From a bacterium (GTDB lineage Bacteria; Krumholzibacteriota; Krumholzibacteriia; LZORAL124-64-63), in assembly GCA_030591105.1 (NCBI GenBank), contig JAUVBS010000020.1:1-12527 (forward strand): a DNA stretch of 12,527 bases. The letters run 5' to 3'. Within the stretch, counting starts at the first letter, position 1. Each line of letters opens with the position of its first letter. Shown here in pieces: positions 1-6,279 of the stretch. Below the pieces are notes generated by a model, which saw only the letters and a list, made by a program, of their open reading frames with translations, did not search any database and was not told the DNA's origin. The position numbers and the translations under genes are program-made.

Positions 1-1
1 G

Positions 2-964
2 ACGTTCGGCCGGCTGACCCCCGCGACGGCTGCCGCCAAGAGCGGGCAGGTGAGCTTCGCACCGGCTGCGGTGTTCGGTTCGCTCGTACGCTCAGCCGGT
101 CAACTCGCCGTCGTACAAGGACCGATCTGGGTCGCGCTATTGGTCTTGATCGGCCTGGTTCTCTTGCTGCGGCGTTATCCGGATGATCACGTCGTCGGTG
201 GGCCCAGTCTGGCCGGTAGCGATCGCGACGAGCTCGATGCAGTTGTCGTCGATACCGGTGGTTGGACCGTCTGGCTAGCGGTAGCGCTGCTATGGATCGT
301 CGCGACCTGGACCACGCTGTTGCTGGGCGGTTATGCCGTGAAGGGAGTCTGGATCATCTCGCGCTACGTCGCGCCGCTGGCACCGCCGCTGCTGCTGGCC
401 GCCGGAACGCTAGCGGTCTCGCTGGCCGACGCCGTCGGCCCGGGCCGCGAGCGTCAGCGCTGGGCCAAGACTGCGCTGGTGACCGGTTGGGTCGCCACCG
501 TCGCGCTCAATGCGTGGTTGTTTTTCGGACAGGTCGTCCCGCACGCCCGTCGGTTTCCGCCAGGTGTCCAGGAGTGCTACATCGGGATGGGGGAGTGGCT
601 GCGTGAGAATACGCCGCCCGACGCGGTGGTCGCTGCGCTGGATATCGGGGCGGTCGGCTACGCCAGCGAACGACGCGTGCTCGACCTGATGGGTCTGGTC
701 AGCCCGGAGATTCTGGCGGTCGGACGTTCGCTCGGATTCCAGGAGATGGTCGCCAACGGTGCGTGGCTCGAAGCCGCCGGTCCCGACGGACGGTTGGCCG
801 AGTACCTGGTCGATCGCAATCTCGGCTTACCCCGCTGGCAGGGCCGTACGGTCCGAGGGGTGACCTTCGAGCTTTTAAAGAGGTGCACCATCGACGGTGT
901 CGGCCTGCGCGAGCCACAACCGTGGACTGTGGCCCTCTATCGATTACACCGCAACGAACGTTAA
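2..964 (+). CDS. Polytopic GT-C-like membrane protein, C-terminal part (5' end outside window)
   Basis: The reading frame is open from base 2 to the TAA at 962-964 with no stop before the edge, so the GTG at 50 is probably internal and the true start lies upstream. The visible 320 residues show three or four hydrophobic membrane segments: one near the GTG (I-W-V-A-L-L-V-L-I-G-L-V-L-L-L), two around nt 270-430, and one around nt 470-540. A soluble C-terminal domain follows. Its pattern WLRENTPPDAVVA...DIGAVGY...RRVLDLMGLVSPE is typical of the extracytoplasmic tail of bacterial GT-C/PMT-like (DUF2029/glycosyltransferase 39-type) proteins. The catalytic N-terminal loops are not in the window, so activity cannot be judged. 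By family these enzymes transfer sugars from polyprenyl-phosphate donors at the outer face of the cytoplasmic membrane. It is followed co-directionally, after 186 nt, by UDP-xylose synthase, which suits a sugar-related role. Membrane protein: high confidence; glycosyltransferase: moderate. Confidence 0.75.
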   Translation, partial: TFGRLTPATAAAKSGQVSFAPAAVFGSLVRSAGQLAVVQGPIWVALLVLIGLVLLLRRYPDDHVVGGPSLAGSDRDELDAVVVDTGGWTVWLAVALLWIVATWTTLLLGGYAVKGVWIISRYVAPLAPPLLLAAGTLAVSLADAVGPGRERQRWAKTALVTGWVATVALNAWLFFGQVVPHARRFPPGVQECYIGMGEWLRENTPPDAVVAALDIGAVGYASERRVLDLMGLVSPEILAVGRSLGFQEMVANGAWLEAAGPDGRLAEYLVDRNLGLPRWQGRTVRGVTFELLKRCTIDGVGLREPQPWTVALYRLHRNER

Positions 965-1069
965 TCCGCTGGTCTGCCCTTACCCGTGTAGGTTGGGAAA
1001 TTGCTCGGCGATCGGTCGATGGCGTGAGGACGCCAGGTCCCGATGATGCCTCCTTCTTCGCCTTTCATG

Positions 1070-1098
1070 ATGACATTCACCACCACAGTCGTCAGAAT
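1070..1098 (+). promoter_or_regulatory. Candidate sigma70-type promoter of the UDP-xylose synthase gene
   Basis: ATGACA (1070-1075) and CAGAAT (1093-1098) are separated by 17 nt. They match the -35 and -10 consensus at 5/6 and 4/6 positions. Transcription would start near 1105 and leave a leader of about 45 nt. The -10 lacks the usual first T, so this is a motif-only prediction. A 6-bp stem with a GAGG loop at 1020-1035 lies between the upstream gene and this site but has no T tract. Confidence 0.3.
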
Positions 1099-1150
1099 GA
1101 CAGGGGATCGGGTTAGTAGCGTTACCATGTTAGGTCTCGGGAGGCGATGA

Positions 1151-2107
1151 ATGCGCGGCACAAGAAAACGAACGCTGGTCACAGGCGGCGCTGGTTTCAT
1201 CGGATCTCACGTGTGTGAGAGACTCCTCGACGAGGGTAGCGATGTGCTGTGCGTCGATAATTACTACACGGGAACGAAGGAGAACATCTCCGGCCTTCTC
1301 AACAACCCGTTCTTCGAGGCGCTCCGTCACGACGTCACATTTCCGCTGTACGTCGAGGTGGACGAGATCTACAACCTGGCCTGTCCCGCCTCGCCGATCC
1401 ACTATCAGTTCGACCCGGTGCAGACAGCCAAGACCAGTGTACACGGTGCCATCAACATGCTCGGCATGGCGAAGCGAACGAAGGCCAAGATTTTCCAGGC
1501 ATCGACCAGCGAGGTATACGGGGATCCGGAGCAGCATCCACAGACCGAGCAGTACTGGGGAAACGTGAATCCCATCGGTCCTCGGGCCTGCTACGACGAG
1601 AGCAAGCGTTGCGCCGAGACTCTCTTCTTCGACTATCATCGCCAGCACAGCACGAACATCCGCGTCGCGCGGATCTTCAACACCTACGGTCCGCGGATGC
1701 ACCCGAACGATGGTCGCGTGGTGTCGAACTTCATCATCCAGGCCCTCGGCAACGAATCCATCACGATTTACGGCGACGGCAAGCAGAGCCGTTCGTTCTG
1801 CTACGTCGACGATCTCGTCGAGGGGATCATGCGGTTCATGAAGGCGCCGGACGACGTGACCGGCCCGATCAATCTGGGCAATCCGCAGGAATGTACGATT
1901 CTCGAGCTGGCGGAAAAGGTGATCGAGATCACGAACTCCAAGTCGGAGATCACATTCGAGTCGGCGCCGGAAGACGACCCGCGCCAGCGACGACCCGACA
2001 TCTCGCTCGCCAAGCAGGCACTGGATTGGCAGCCCCGGGTGAATCTGGAAGACGGGCTCTCGCGGACGGTGGCCTACTTCGAGGCGCTTCTGCGGCGTAT
2101 ATCGTAA
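1151..2107 (+). CDS. UDP-glucuronate decarboxylase (UDP-xylose synthase, UXS)
   Basis: This extended short-chain dehydrogenase of 318 aa is predicted to convert UDP-glucuronate to UDP-xylose and CO2 in the cytoplasm, using bound NAD+ through a 4-keto intermediate. The Rossmann motif [10 protein letters not shown] is at residues 11-20, the ribose-binding acidic residue is in VDN (35-37), the substrate-side TSE is at 119-121, and the catalytic Tyr148-x3-Lys152 lies in YDESK. The stretch [18 protein letters not shown] (77-94) separates UXS from dTDP-glucose dehydratases and UDP-glucose epimerases. The C-terminal [15 protein letters not shown] block is also family-typical, and full length matches bacterial UXS. 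ATG 1151 is chosen because GGGAGG (1139-1144) sits 6 nt upstream. The product would feed xylose, or 4-keto-pentose derivatives, into glycans. No UDP-glucose dehydrogenase is visible here. The gene converges with the flippase-like gene after 57 nt. Confidence 0.95.
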   Translation: MRGTRKRTLVTGGAGFIGSHVCERLLDEGSDVLCVDNYYTGTKENISGLLNNPFFEALRHDVTFPLYVEVDEIYNLACPASPIHYQFDPVQTAKTSVHGAINMLGMAKRTKAKIFQASTSEVYGDPEQHPQTEQYWGNVNPIGPRACYDESKRCAETLFFDYHRQHSTNIRVARIFNTYGPRMHPNDGRVVSNFIIQALGNESITIYGDGKQSRSFCYVDDLVEGIMRFMKAPDDVTGPINLGNPQECTILELAEKVIEITNSKSEITFESAPEDDPRQRRPDISLAKQALDWQPRVNLEDGLSRTVAYFEALLRRIS

Positions 2108-2164
2108 CGGTCACCACGGGCCTATACGCAGTTTCCGACCTGATTTCCCCAACGCTCCCCGTGC

Positions 2165-3145
2165 TCAAGACCGCTTGCGCAAAGACGACGACGCCCTGAC
2201 GATCATTATCACCAGGCCCGTAACAGTCACCGTCCCGTAGAAGACGATCTGGATGGAAGTCGCCGCGACGATGCCGGCCGACTCGGGTCGGCCGAACACC
2301 CTCATGGCTGTCACGAAAACGAACTGATAGCTGCCCAGGTACGCCGGTGCGGTGGGCACCAGTGTGCTCAGCGTTGCGGCGCCCATCAGCATACACACCT
2401 CACCGGGGGACAGCGTCTGACCGATGGCGCGAAACATCAGCCAGAGCGCCAGGGATTCGAGTGCCCAGACCACACAGGTAGCGCCGCCGATCGTCGCTGT
2501 CGGCCCTCTCTGCAAGGAGGCAAGGCCGTCGATCATCTGCTCGATCCGCACGGCGAGCTTCGCCGGCAACCGGCGATGCCAGCTGTGTACTCTGACCAGC
2601 AACAGGATCACGACCAACACGACGCCGAGCAGGACCGATGCCGTGACCGCGATCGACCACAGAGCATTGGCAGAGCTGTGAGAGCGGACGAGCCCCTGTA
2701 ACGCCAGTCCGAACCAGAGCAGCGCCGCCACCACGACTCCATCGAGCAGCCTCTCGACGACGATGGAGCCGAGCGCGCTGGCACGGCTGATCTGCAACCG
2801 ACGCTTGGCGTAATCTGCCCGGAACAGCTCGCCGAGCCGGGCCGGCAGCAGGTTGTTGACGGCGTAGCCGGCCACGAGGGTTTCCGTCACTGCGGACAAT
2901 CCGCAGGCGGACACGATGCTGCTGAGCAACAGTCGCCAGCGGATCGCTCGCACCGCGATGCTCGCCACATACGACAGCCACGCGGCCGCAATGAAACCCG
3001 GTTGTAGTGCCCGGAAGATCCGCTTCACCTCGCCGGCGTCGACTCCGCGCAGCGCCAGGTAAAAGAGAGCGGCGCCAAGACCTACACCCAGGCAGCCCAG
3101 GACGATCTTGCGGAATCGTTCATGCGGATGCGACGAGCTGTTCAT
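2165..3145 (-). CDS. UPF0104 / LPG_synthase_TM flippase-like integral membrane protein
   Basis: This 326-aa protein has about seven or eight hydrophobic segments and no soluble catalytic domain. It carries family hallmarks of the lysylphosphatidylglycerol-synthase transmembrane region (UPF0104, AglD-type): RAIRWRLLL (66-74), NNLLPARLGELFRA (97-110), VVERLLDGV (129-137) and TLVPTAPAYLGSYQ (261-274), the usual small-residue/Pro/Gly block near the last helices. Stand-alone members are often encoded beside polyprenyl-phosphate glycosyltransferases and are suspected of moving lipids or lipid-linked sugars between leaflets. That function is not proven for the family as a whole. The lysine-transferring C-terminal domain of MprF is absent, so aminoacyl-PG synthesis is unlikely. 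It follows the GT2 gene on the same strand after 119 nt and is probably co-transcribed. The ATG at 3145 has only a weak ribosome-binding site. Confidence 0.87.
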   Translation of the reverse strand: MNSSSHPHERFRKIVLGCLGVGLGAALFYLALRGVDAGEVKRIFRALQPGFIAAAWLSYVASIAVRAIRWRLLLSSIVSACGLSAVTETLVAGYAVNNLLPARLGELFRADYAKRRLQISRASALGSIVVERLLDGVVVAALLWFGLALQGLVRSHSSANALWSIAVTASVLLGVVLVVILLLVRVHSWHRRLPAKLAVRIEQMIDGLASLQRGPTATIGGATCVVWALESLALWLMFRAIGQTLSPGEVCMLMGAATLSTLVPTAPAYLGSYQFVFVTAMRVFGRPESAGIVAATSIQIVFYGTVTVTGLVIMIVRASSSLRKRS

Positions 3146-3264
3146 CGATGGCTGCTCGCAATCATGGCGGGTTTCGCTCGCCGACCATGGCTACCGTGTT
3201 ACAACGGGCACGAGGGCGATCGGCTTGGTAATCACGTCGTCGATACGGAAGGCGATAGCGTCCG

Positions 3265-4059
3265 TTAGTTGAATCTGAACTTCACCAGGTACCAGAGTGC
3301 TTTCATACCGTCTCGCCAGTTGATCTTCTTGCCTTCCTCGTATGTCCGTCCGTAGTAGTGGATACCCATTTCATAGATCCGCCAGTTGCGAGCCCGCGCG
3401 ATCTGGGCACTCATCTCGACCTCGATACCGAAATCGTGAGCGCTGAGCTTCATGCTCTCGAGAACAGGCCGCGTGAACATCTTGTAGCAGACCTCTATGT
3501 CGGTGAGCGTCTGATTGTAGAGTAGGTTGAAGATGCTCGATATCAACCGATTGGCCAGGAAATGATAGTAATACAGCGACCGGTGCGGAGTCCCGTAGAA
3601 TCGGGAACCGTACACGACGTCGGCCACTTTTTGACGCGCAATGAGTTCGTACATCGCCGCCCAGTCGTTGGGGTCGTACTCATGGTCGGCATCCTGGATC
3701 GTGATAACCTCGCCGGTGGAGACAGCGAAGCCGCTCTGAAGTGCCTTGCCCTTGCCTTGATTGACCTCGTGGAGCAGAAGTACCAGCTCCGAGGAACCCG
3801 GTGAGCCGTCAGCGGACGGCAGCCGGACGAGGTTGCCGGCTCCGTCCAGGGCCAGCGAGGAGAACTGCACGCGGCCCGCGGGTATATTACGAACGAGCCA
3901 CTCGCGGCTCCCATCGGCGGAGCAGTCGTCCACGACGACGATCTCCTTGGTGACACCCGGCAACGCCGCCGCAACGCGGACGAGGATCTCGCCGATGGTG
4001 TGGATTTCGTTGTACGCCGGCATGATCACGGAAAGTTGGGGTCTGGTCTCAGCGGTCAT
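3265..4059 (-). CDS. Family 2 glycosyltransferase, DPM1-like polyprenyl-phosphate sugar synthase
   Basis: This 264-aa soluble GT-A enzyme has no membrane segment. Motifs in order are VIMPAYNE (11-18), VVDDCSADGS (42-51) for nucleotide-sugar binding, the NQGKGKAL loop (100-107), the metal-binding DAD in IQDADHEYDP (121-130), TDIEVCYKMF (186-195), the FGIEVEMSAQI region (210-220) and a C-terminal YYGRTYEEGKKINWRDG (235-251). The last block is characteristic of bacterial enzymes related to dolichyl-phosphate mannose synthase. The expected reaction is transfer of a sugar (mannose or glucose) from GDP- or UDP-sugar to a polyprenyl phosphate at the cytoplasmic membrane face; the exact sugar cannot be read from sequence. 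An insertion of about 25 residues (roughly 65-91) separates the acidic motif from NQGKGKAL. The start overlaps the end of the TMTC-like gene by 11 nt, with GAGAAGG just upstream of ATG 4059, which suggests translational coupling. Confidence 0.92.
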   Translation of the reverse strand: MTAETRPQLSVIMPAYNEIHTIGEILVRVAAALPGVTKEIVVVDDCSADGSREWLVRNIPAGRVQFSSLALDGAGNLVRLPSADGSPGSSELVLLLHEVNQGKGKALQSGFAVSTGEVITIQDADHEYDPNDWAAMYELIARQKVADVVYGSRFYGTPHRSLYYYHFLANRLISSIFNLLYNQTLTDIEVCYKMFTRPVLESMKLSAHDFGIEVEMSAQIARARNWRIYEMGIHYYGRTYEEGKKINWRDGMKALWYLVKFRFN

Positions 4060-6079
4060 TGGCCTTCTCGTTTCGATTGATCAGCCCGTCGAGTGCTTCG
4101 CGTGCAGGTTTGAGGTCTGGATTCAGTCTCAGGGCGGCCCGATAGGCCCGGATCGCTCCGTCGGCATCACCCTTCTGCTCGAGGAGCTCGCCCAGATTGA
4201 ATTGTGCGAACGAATCGTTGGGCTGCAGACGGAGCGCATGCCGGTACGTGGCTATGGCTTCGTCATCCCGGCCCAGCTCGGCCAAGGTCAGGCCGAGGTT
4301 ACGCCGGGCGAGCGCGTAGTCGGGCATGAGGCGGATCGCCTCGTGGAAGTGCGGAACGGCGTCATCGTATCTCTTCGCTTGCGAGAGGGCAATAGCCAGA
4401 TTGTTGTGGGCCATCGCCATATCTGGACCGAGCTGCAAGACGATCTCGTAGTGCTCTATGGCTTCGTCGATTTTCCCCTGGCGGGCCAGGGTATTGGCCA
4501 AGTTGTACTGGGCCTCGCGTGAATCGGGCTTGAGCCTCACGGCCTCCGCGCAGTGAAATTCGGCGCGCTCGGTGTTGCCCATCTTGTTGAGCGCCCGCCC
4601 GAGATTACTATGCGCCTCGTGAAAGTCCGGCTTGATCCGCACCGCCGCTTCGAGGTGCCCGACGGCGAGATCCGCCCGCCCGGCGTCCAGATAGATCGTG
4701 GCCAGGTTGTTGTGCGCCAGGAAGGAATCGGGATTCTTCTCGAGGGTATCGGTCCACAATGTCTGGCGGTTCTTGTAGATCTCGGCCTGGCTCGAGGTTG
4801 CCACGATCAGCACGGCGAGCAGCACGCCGCCGATGGCGTAGAGCGACGTCGGGACCGAACGGTCGCGGGTCCCCCTTTCTCTGTGCGCCAGTGCCGGCCG
4901 GCGCGATAGCACGGCGGTGACGAGCAGAGCGCTCGCCAGGACGATGGGACCGATGCCCGCGAGGTACTGGAAGTGGTCGGCGACGAAGGAATAGCGCATC
5001 GGGTAGGTGTTGGTGAACCCCAGAGCCGGCAGTAGGGTGCCGCCGTAGAACAGAGCCACAACGAGCGGGCCGCGGCCGATTCGCTTCCTCATGATCCAGA
5101 GCACAACGACCACCGCGACTGCAGCCAGCGGGAACAAGTATTGCCACCAGATAGAGGTGTCGATCTGCCAGCGGGGATAATTGAAGGTAAGATTCACCGG
5201 TAGGATCAGCTTCCAGATGTAGAACCAGAGCGCCCGTCCCGCGATCAGAATTCTGTCCAGGGCGGAGAACACCCAGTCCGCACCCTCGGCGTGAACATAG
5301 GTTTTCTCCATGTAGGTCGTGACCCGTGCCATGATCGCACCCGCGACGAAGAACGGAATCAAGGGCAGGACGTCAGGCCTGGTGATCCGTCCGCGCTGCC
5401 ACCAGATCAGCAGCAGAATCGCCGCGGGCAGGGAACAGGTAACCGTCTTGCTGAAGAGGGCCCCCATGAAGAGGACAAAGGATATCGCGTAGAACAGCCA
5501 GCGTCGTGCCACCTTGGGGTTTTCCGGTCGGCCGATGGGCTCGAATCCCAAATAGAAGAACAGGGACGTCATGTAGAAGGTCGCCGAGAGAATGTTCTTG
5601 CGTTCGGTGATCCACGCAACCGACTCCACTTGGATCGGATGCAGGGCGAATATCGCGGCCGCGAGCCAGGCTCCGGGGACCGACAGGCGGCGCAGCACGA
5701 ACCACAGCATCACCGCCGTGATCGCGTGAAGGATGATGTTGGTGACGTGGTAGCCCGTCGGATCGAGTTGCCAGATACGGTATTCGATCCAGAAGGTGGT
5801 GAACACCATGGGGTAGTACTGAACCGTTGCTCCGAGGTCGGTCCAGATCCGCTGCAGACCGTCCGCGCTGCGCAGGAGCGGATTCTCGGAGACGTAGCGC
5901 GGATCGTCCCAGATGTAGGAACCGCGCATGGCCGGTAGATACGCCAGCAGTACGGCAAACACGATCACGGCGGCCGGCAGCAGGATCCTGGTCAGATCGG
6001 GAGAGAGTTGCCGGGAGGATACCGTCTTGGCGGGCGGCTGGTCGCGGGCCGGGGATCGCTTTTTTGTCCGCGCGCTCAT
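4049..6079 (-). CDS. TMTC-like GT-C membrane glycosyltransferase with six C-terminal TPRs
   Basis: This 676-aa protein has a short basic cytoplasmic N-terminus (1-30), a first membrane helix (about 31-50) and then a loop with WDDP (57-60), where GT-C enzymes place the catalytic acidic residue. It continues with around ten hydrophobic segments to about residue 430. Family marks of TMTC/bacterial TPR-GT-C proteins are HPIQVESVAWITERKNIL (147-164), FSKTVTCSLPA (209-219), PVNLTFNYPRW (294-304, DUF1736-like) and YSFVADHFQYL (363-373). Residues 452-655 form six consecutive 34-residue TPRs, expected on the extracytoplasmic side. Eukaryotic TMTC1-4 O-mannosylate cadherins from dolichol-phosphate mannose. 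Bacterial homologues are largely uncharacterised, so protein O-glycosylation is inferred. ATG 6079 is preceded by AGGGA at a spacing of about 7 nt. It heads the set with the GT2 and flippase-like genes. Confidence 0.9.
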   Translation of the reverse strand: MSARTKKRSPARDQPPAKTVSSRQLSPDLTRILLPAAVIVFAVLLAYLPAMRGSYIWDDPRYVSENPLLRSADGLQRIWTDLGATVQYYPMVFTTFWIEYRIWQLDPTGYHVTNIILHAITAVMLWFVLRRLSVPGAWLAAAIFALHPIQVESVAWITERKNILSATFYMTSLFFYLGFEPIGRPENPKVARRWLFYAISFVLFMGALFSKTVTCSLPAAILLLIWWQRGRITRPDVLPLIPFFVAGAIMARVTTYMEKTYVHAEGADWVFSALDRILIAGRALWFYIWKLILPVNLTFNYPRWQIDTSIWWQYLFPLAAVAVVVVLWIMRKRIGRGPLVVALFYGGTLLPALGFTNTYPMRYSFVADHFQYLAGIGPIVLASALLVTAVLSRRPALAHRERGTRDRSVPTSLYAIGGVLLAVLIVATSSQAEIYKNRQTLWTDTLEKNPDSFLAHNNLATIYLDAGRADLAVGHLEAAVRIKPDFHEAHSNLGRALNKMGNTERAEFHCAEAVRLKPDSREAQYNLANTLARQGKIDEAIEHYEIVLQLGPDMAMAHNNLAIALSQAKRYDDAVPHFHEAIRLMPDYALARRNLGLTLAELGRDDEAIATYRHALRLQPNDSFAQFNLGELLEQKGDADGAIRAYRAALRLNPDLKPAREALDGLINRNEKANDR
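4115..4726 (-). repeat. Six tandem TPR units in the TMTC-like protein
   Basis: Six adjacent units of exactly 34 residues cover protein positions 452-485, 486-519, 520-553, 554-587, 588-621 and 622-655 without gaps. Each has the TPR pattern: N-L at positions 8-9, G/A near 15, A at about 20 and a closing P-D or P-N. The DNA is diverged between units, so this is an old protein-level repeat, not a recent duplication. By family knowledge it forms a superhelical groove that binds peptides, probably the acceptor protein. Confidence 0.9.
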
Positions 6080-6134
6080 GTTGATCCCTGTCGGCTGGTA
6101 ATGGGCAAACTCGGCCGCGTAACCTCCCGCTGCG

Positions 6135-6161
6135 GAGCGCCACGCAAAAAGAGCGCCACGC
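6135..6161. repeat. 11-bp direct repeat in the leader of the TMTC-like gene
   Basis: GAGCGCCACGC occurs at 6135-6145 and again at 6151-6161, separated by AAAAA, giving a 16-bp period. It lies in the predicted untranslated leader, 56-82 nt before the ATG at 6079. In the transcript sense it reads GCGTGGCGCTC twice, with a T run between the copies. The upstream copy can form a 4-bp GCGC-GTG-GCGC stem followed by TCTTTTT. It could be a protein site, a weak attenuator or a slippage duplication. Confidence 0.6.
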
Positions 6162-6219
6162 GCAAACCAAAGTGGTTGTATTCACGCAGATCGTGTTCCT
6201 GTGCGCGGTTACGACGATA

Positions 6220-6233
6220 GTGAATCGTATCAC
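6220..6233. promoter_or_regulatory. GTGA-N6-TCAC palindrome, possible CRP/FNR-family operator
   Basis: The + strand reads GTGAATCGTATCAC, an exact GTGA/TCAC inverted repeat with a 6-bp centre. This is the core spacing of sites bound by CRP-family regulators. The outer T and A of the E. coli CRP consensus are missing. It coincides with the -10 element of the promoter predicted for the TMTC-like gene, a position that would fit repression. No regulator gene is in the window. Confidence 0.35.
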
Positions 6234-6252
6234 GCTTCGCTGGGCGGATCAA
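6224..6252 (-). promoter_or_regulatory. Candidate extended -10 promoter for the TMTC-GT2-flippase set
   Basis: On the minus strand TTGATC (6252-6247) and TACGAT (6229-6224) are spaced by 17 nt. Both match consensus at 4/6, and the -10 is preceded by TGA, giving an extended TGN motif. Transcription would begin near 6217, leaving a leader of about 138 nt that contains the 11-bp direct repeat. The site lies just downstream of the stop codon of the phosphatase gene (6280), so the TMTC set can be transcribed independently of it. Confidence 0.4.
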
Positions 6253-6279
6253 GCTCCGGGCTGTGTCTTGCAACGAGTT

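Noticed and set aside
1020..1035. Stem-loop TGGCGT-GAGG-ACGCCA downstream of the first gene
   Set aside because: The 6-bp stem is not followed by a T tract, so it does not qualify as an intrinsic terminator.
2108..2164. Bidirectional terminator between the convergent UXS and flippase-like genes
   Set aside because: A terminator is expected here, but I found no GC-rich stem with a T tract in either direction.
5291..5938. Antisense open frame inside the TMTC-like gene (215 codons)
   Set aside because: The composition is Arg/Gly/Asp-rich and featureless, and it lies wholly within a gene with clear family motifs; it is a GC-rich shadow frame.
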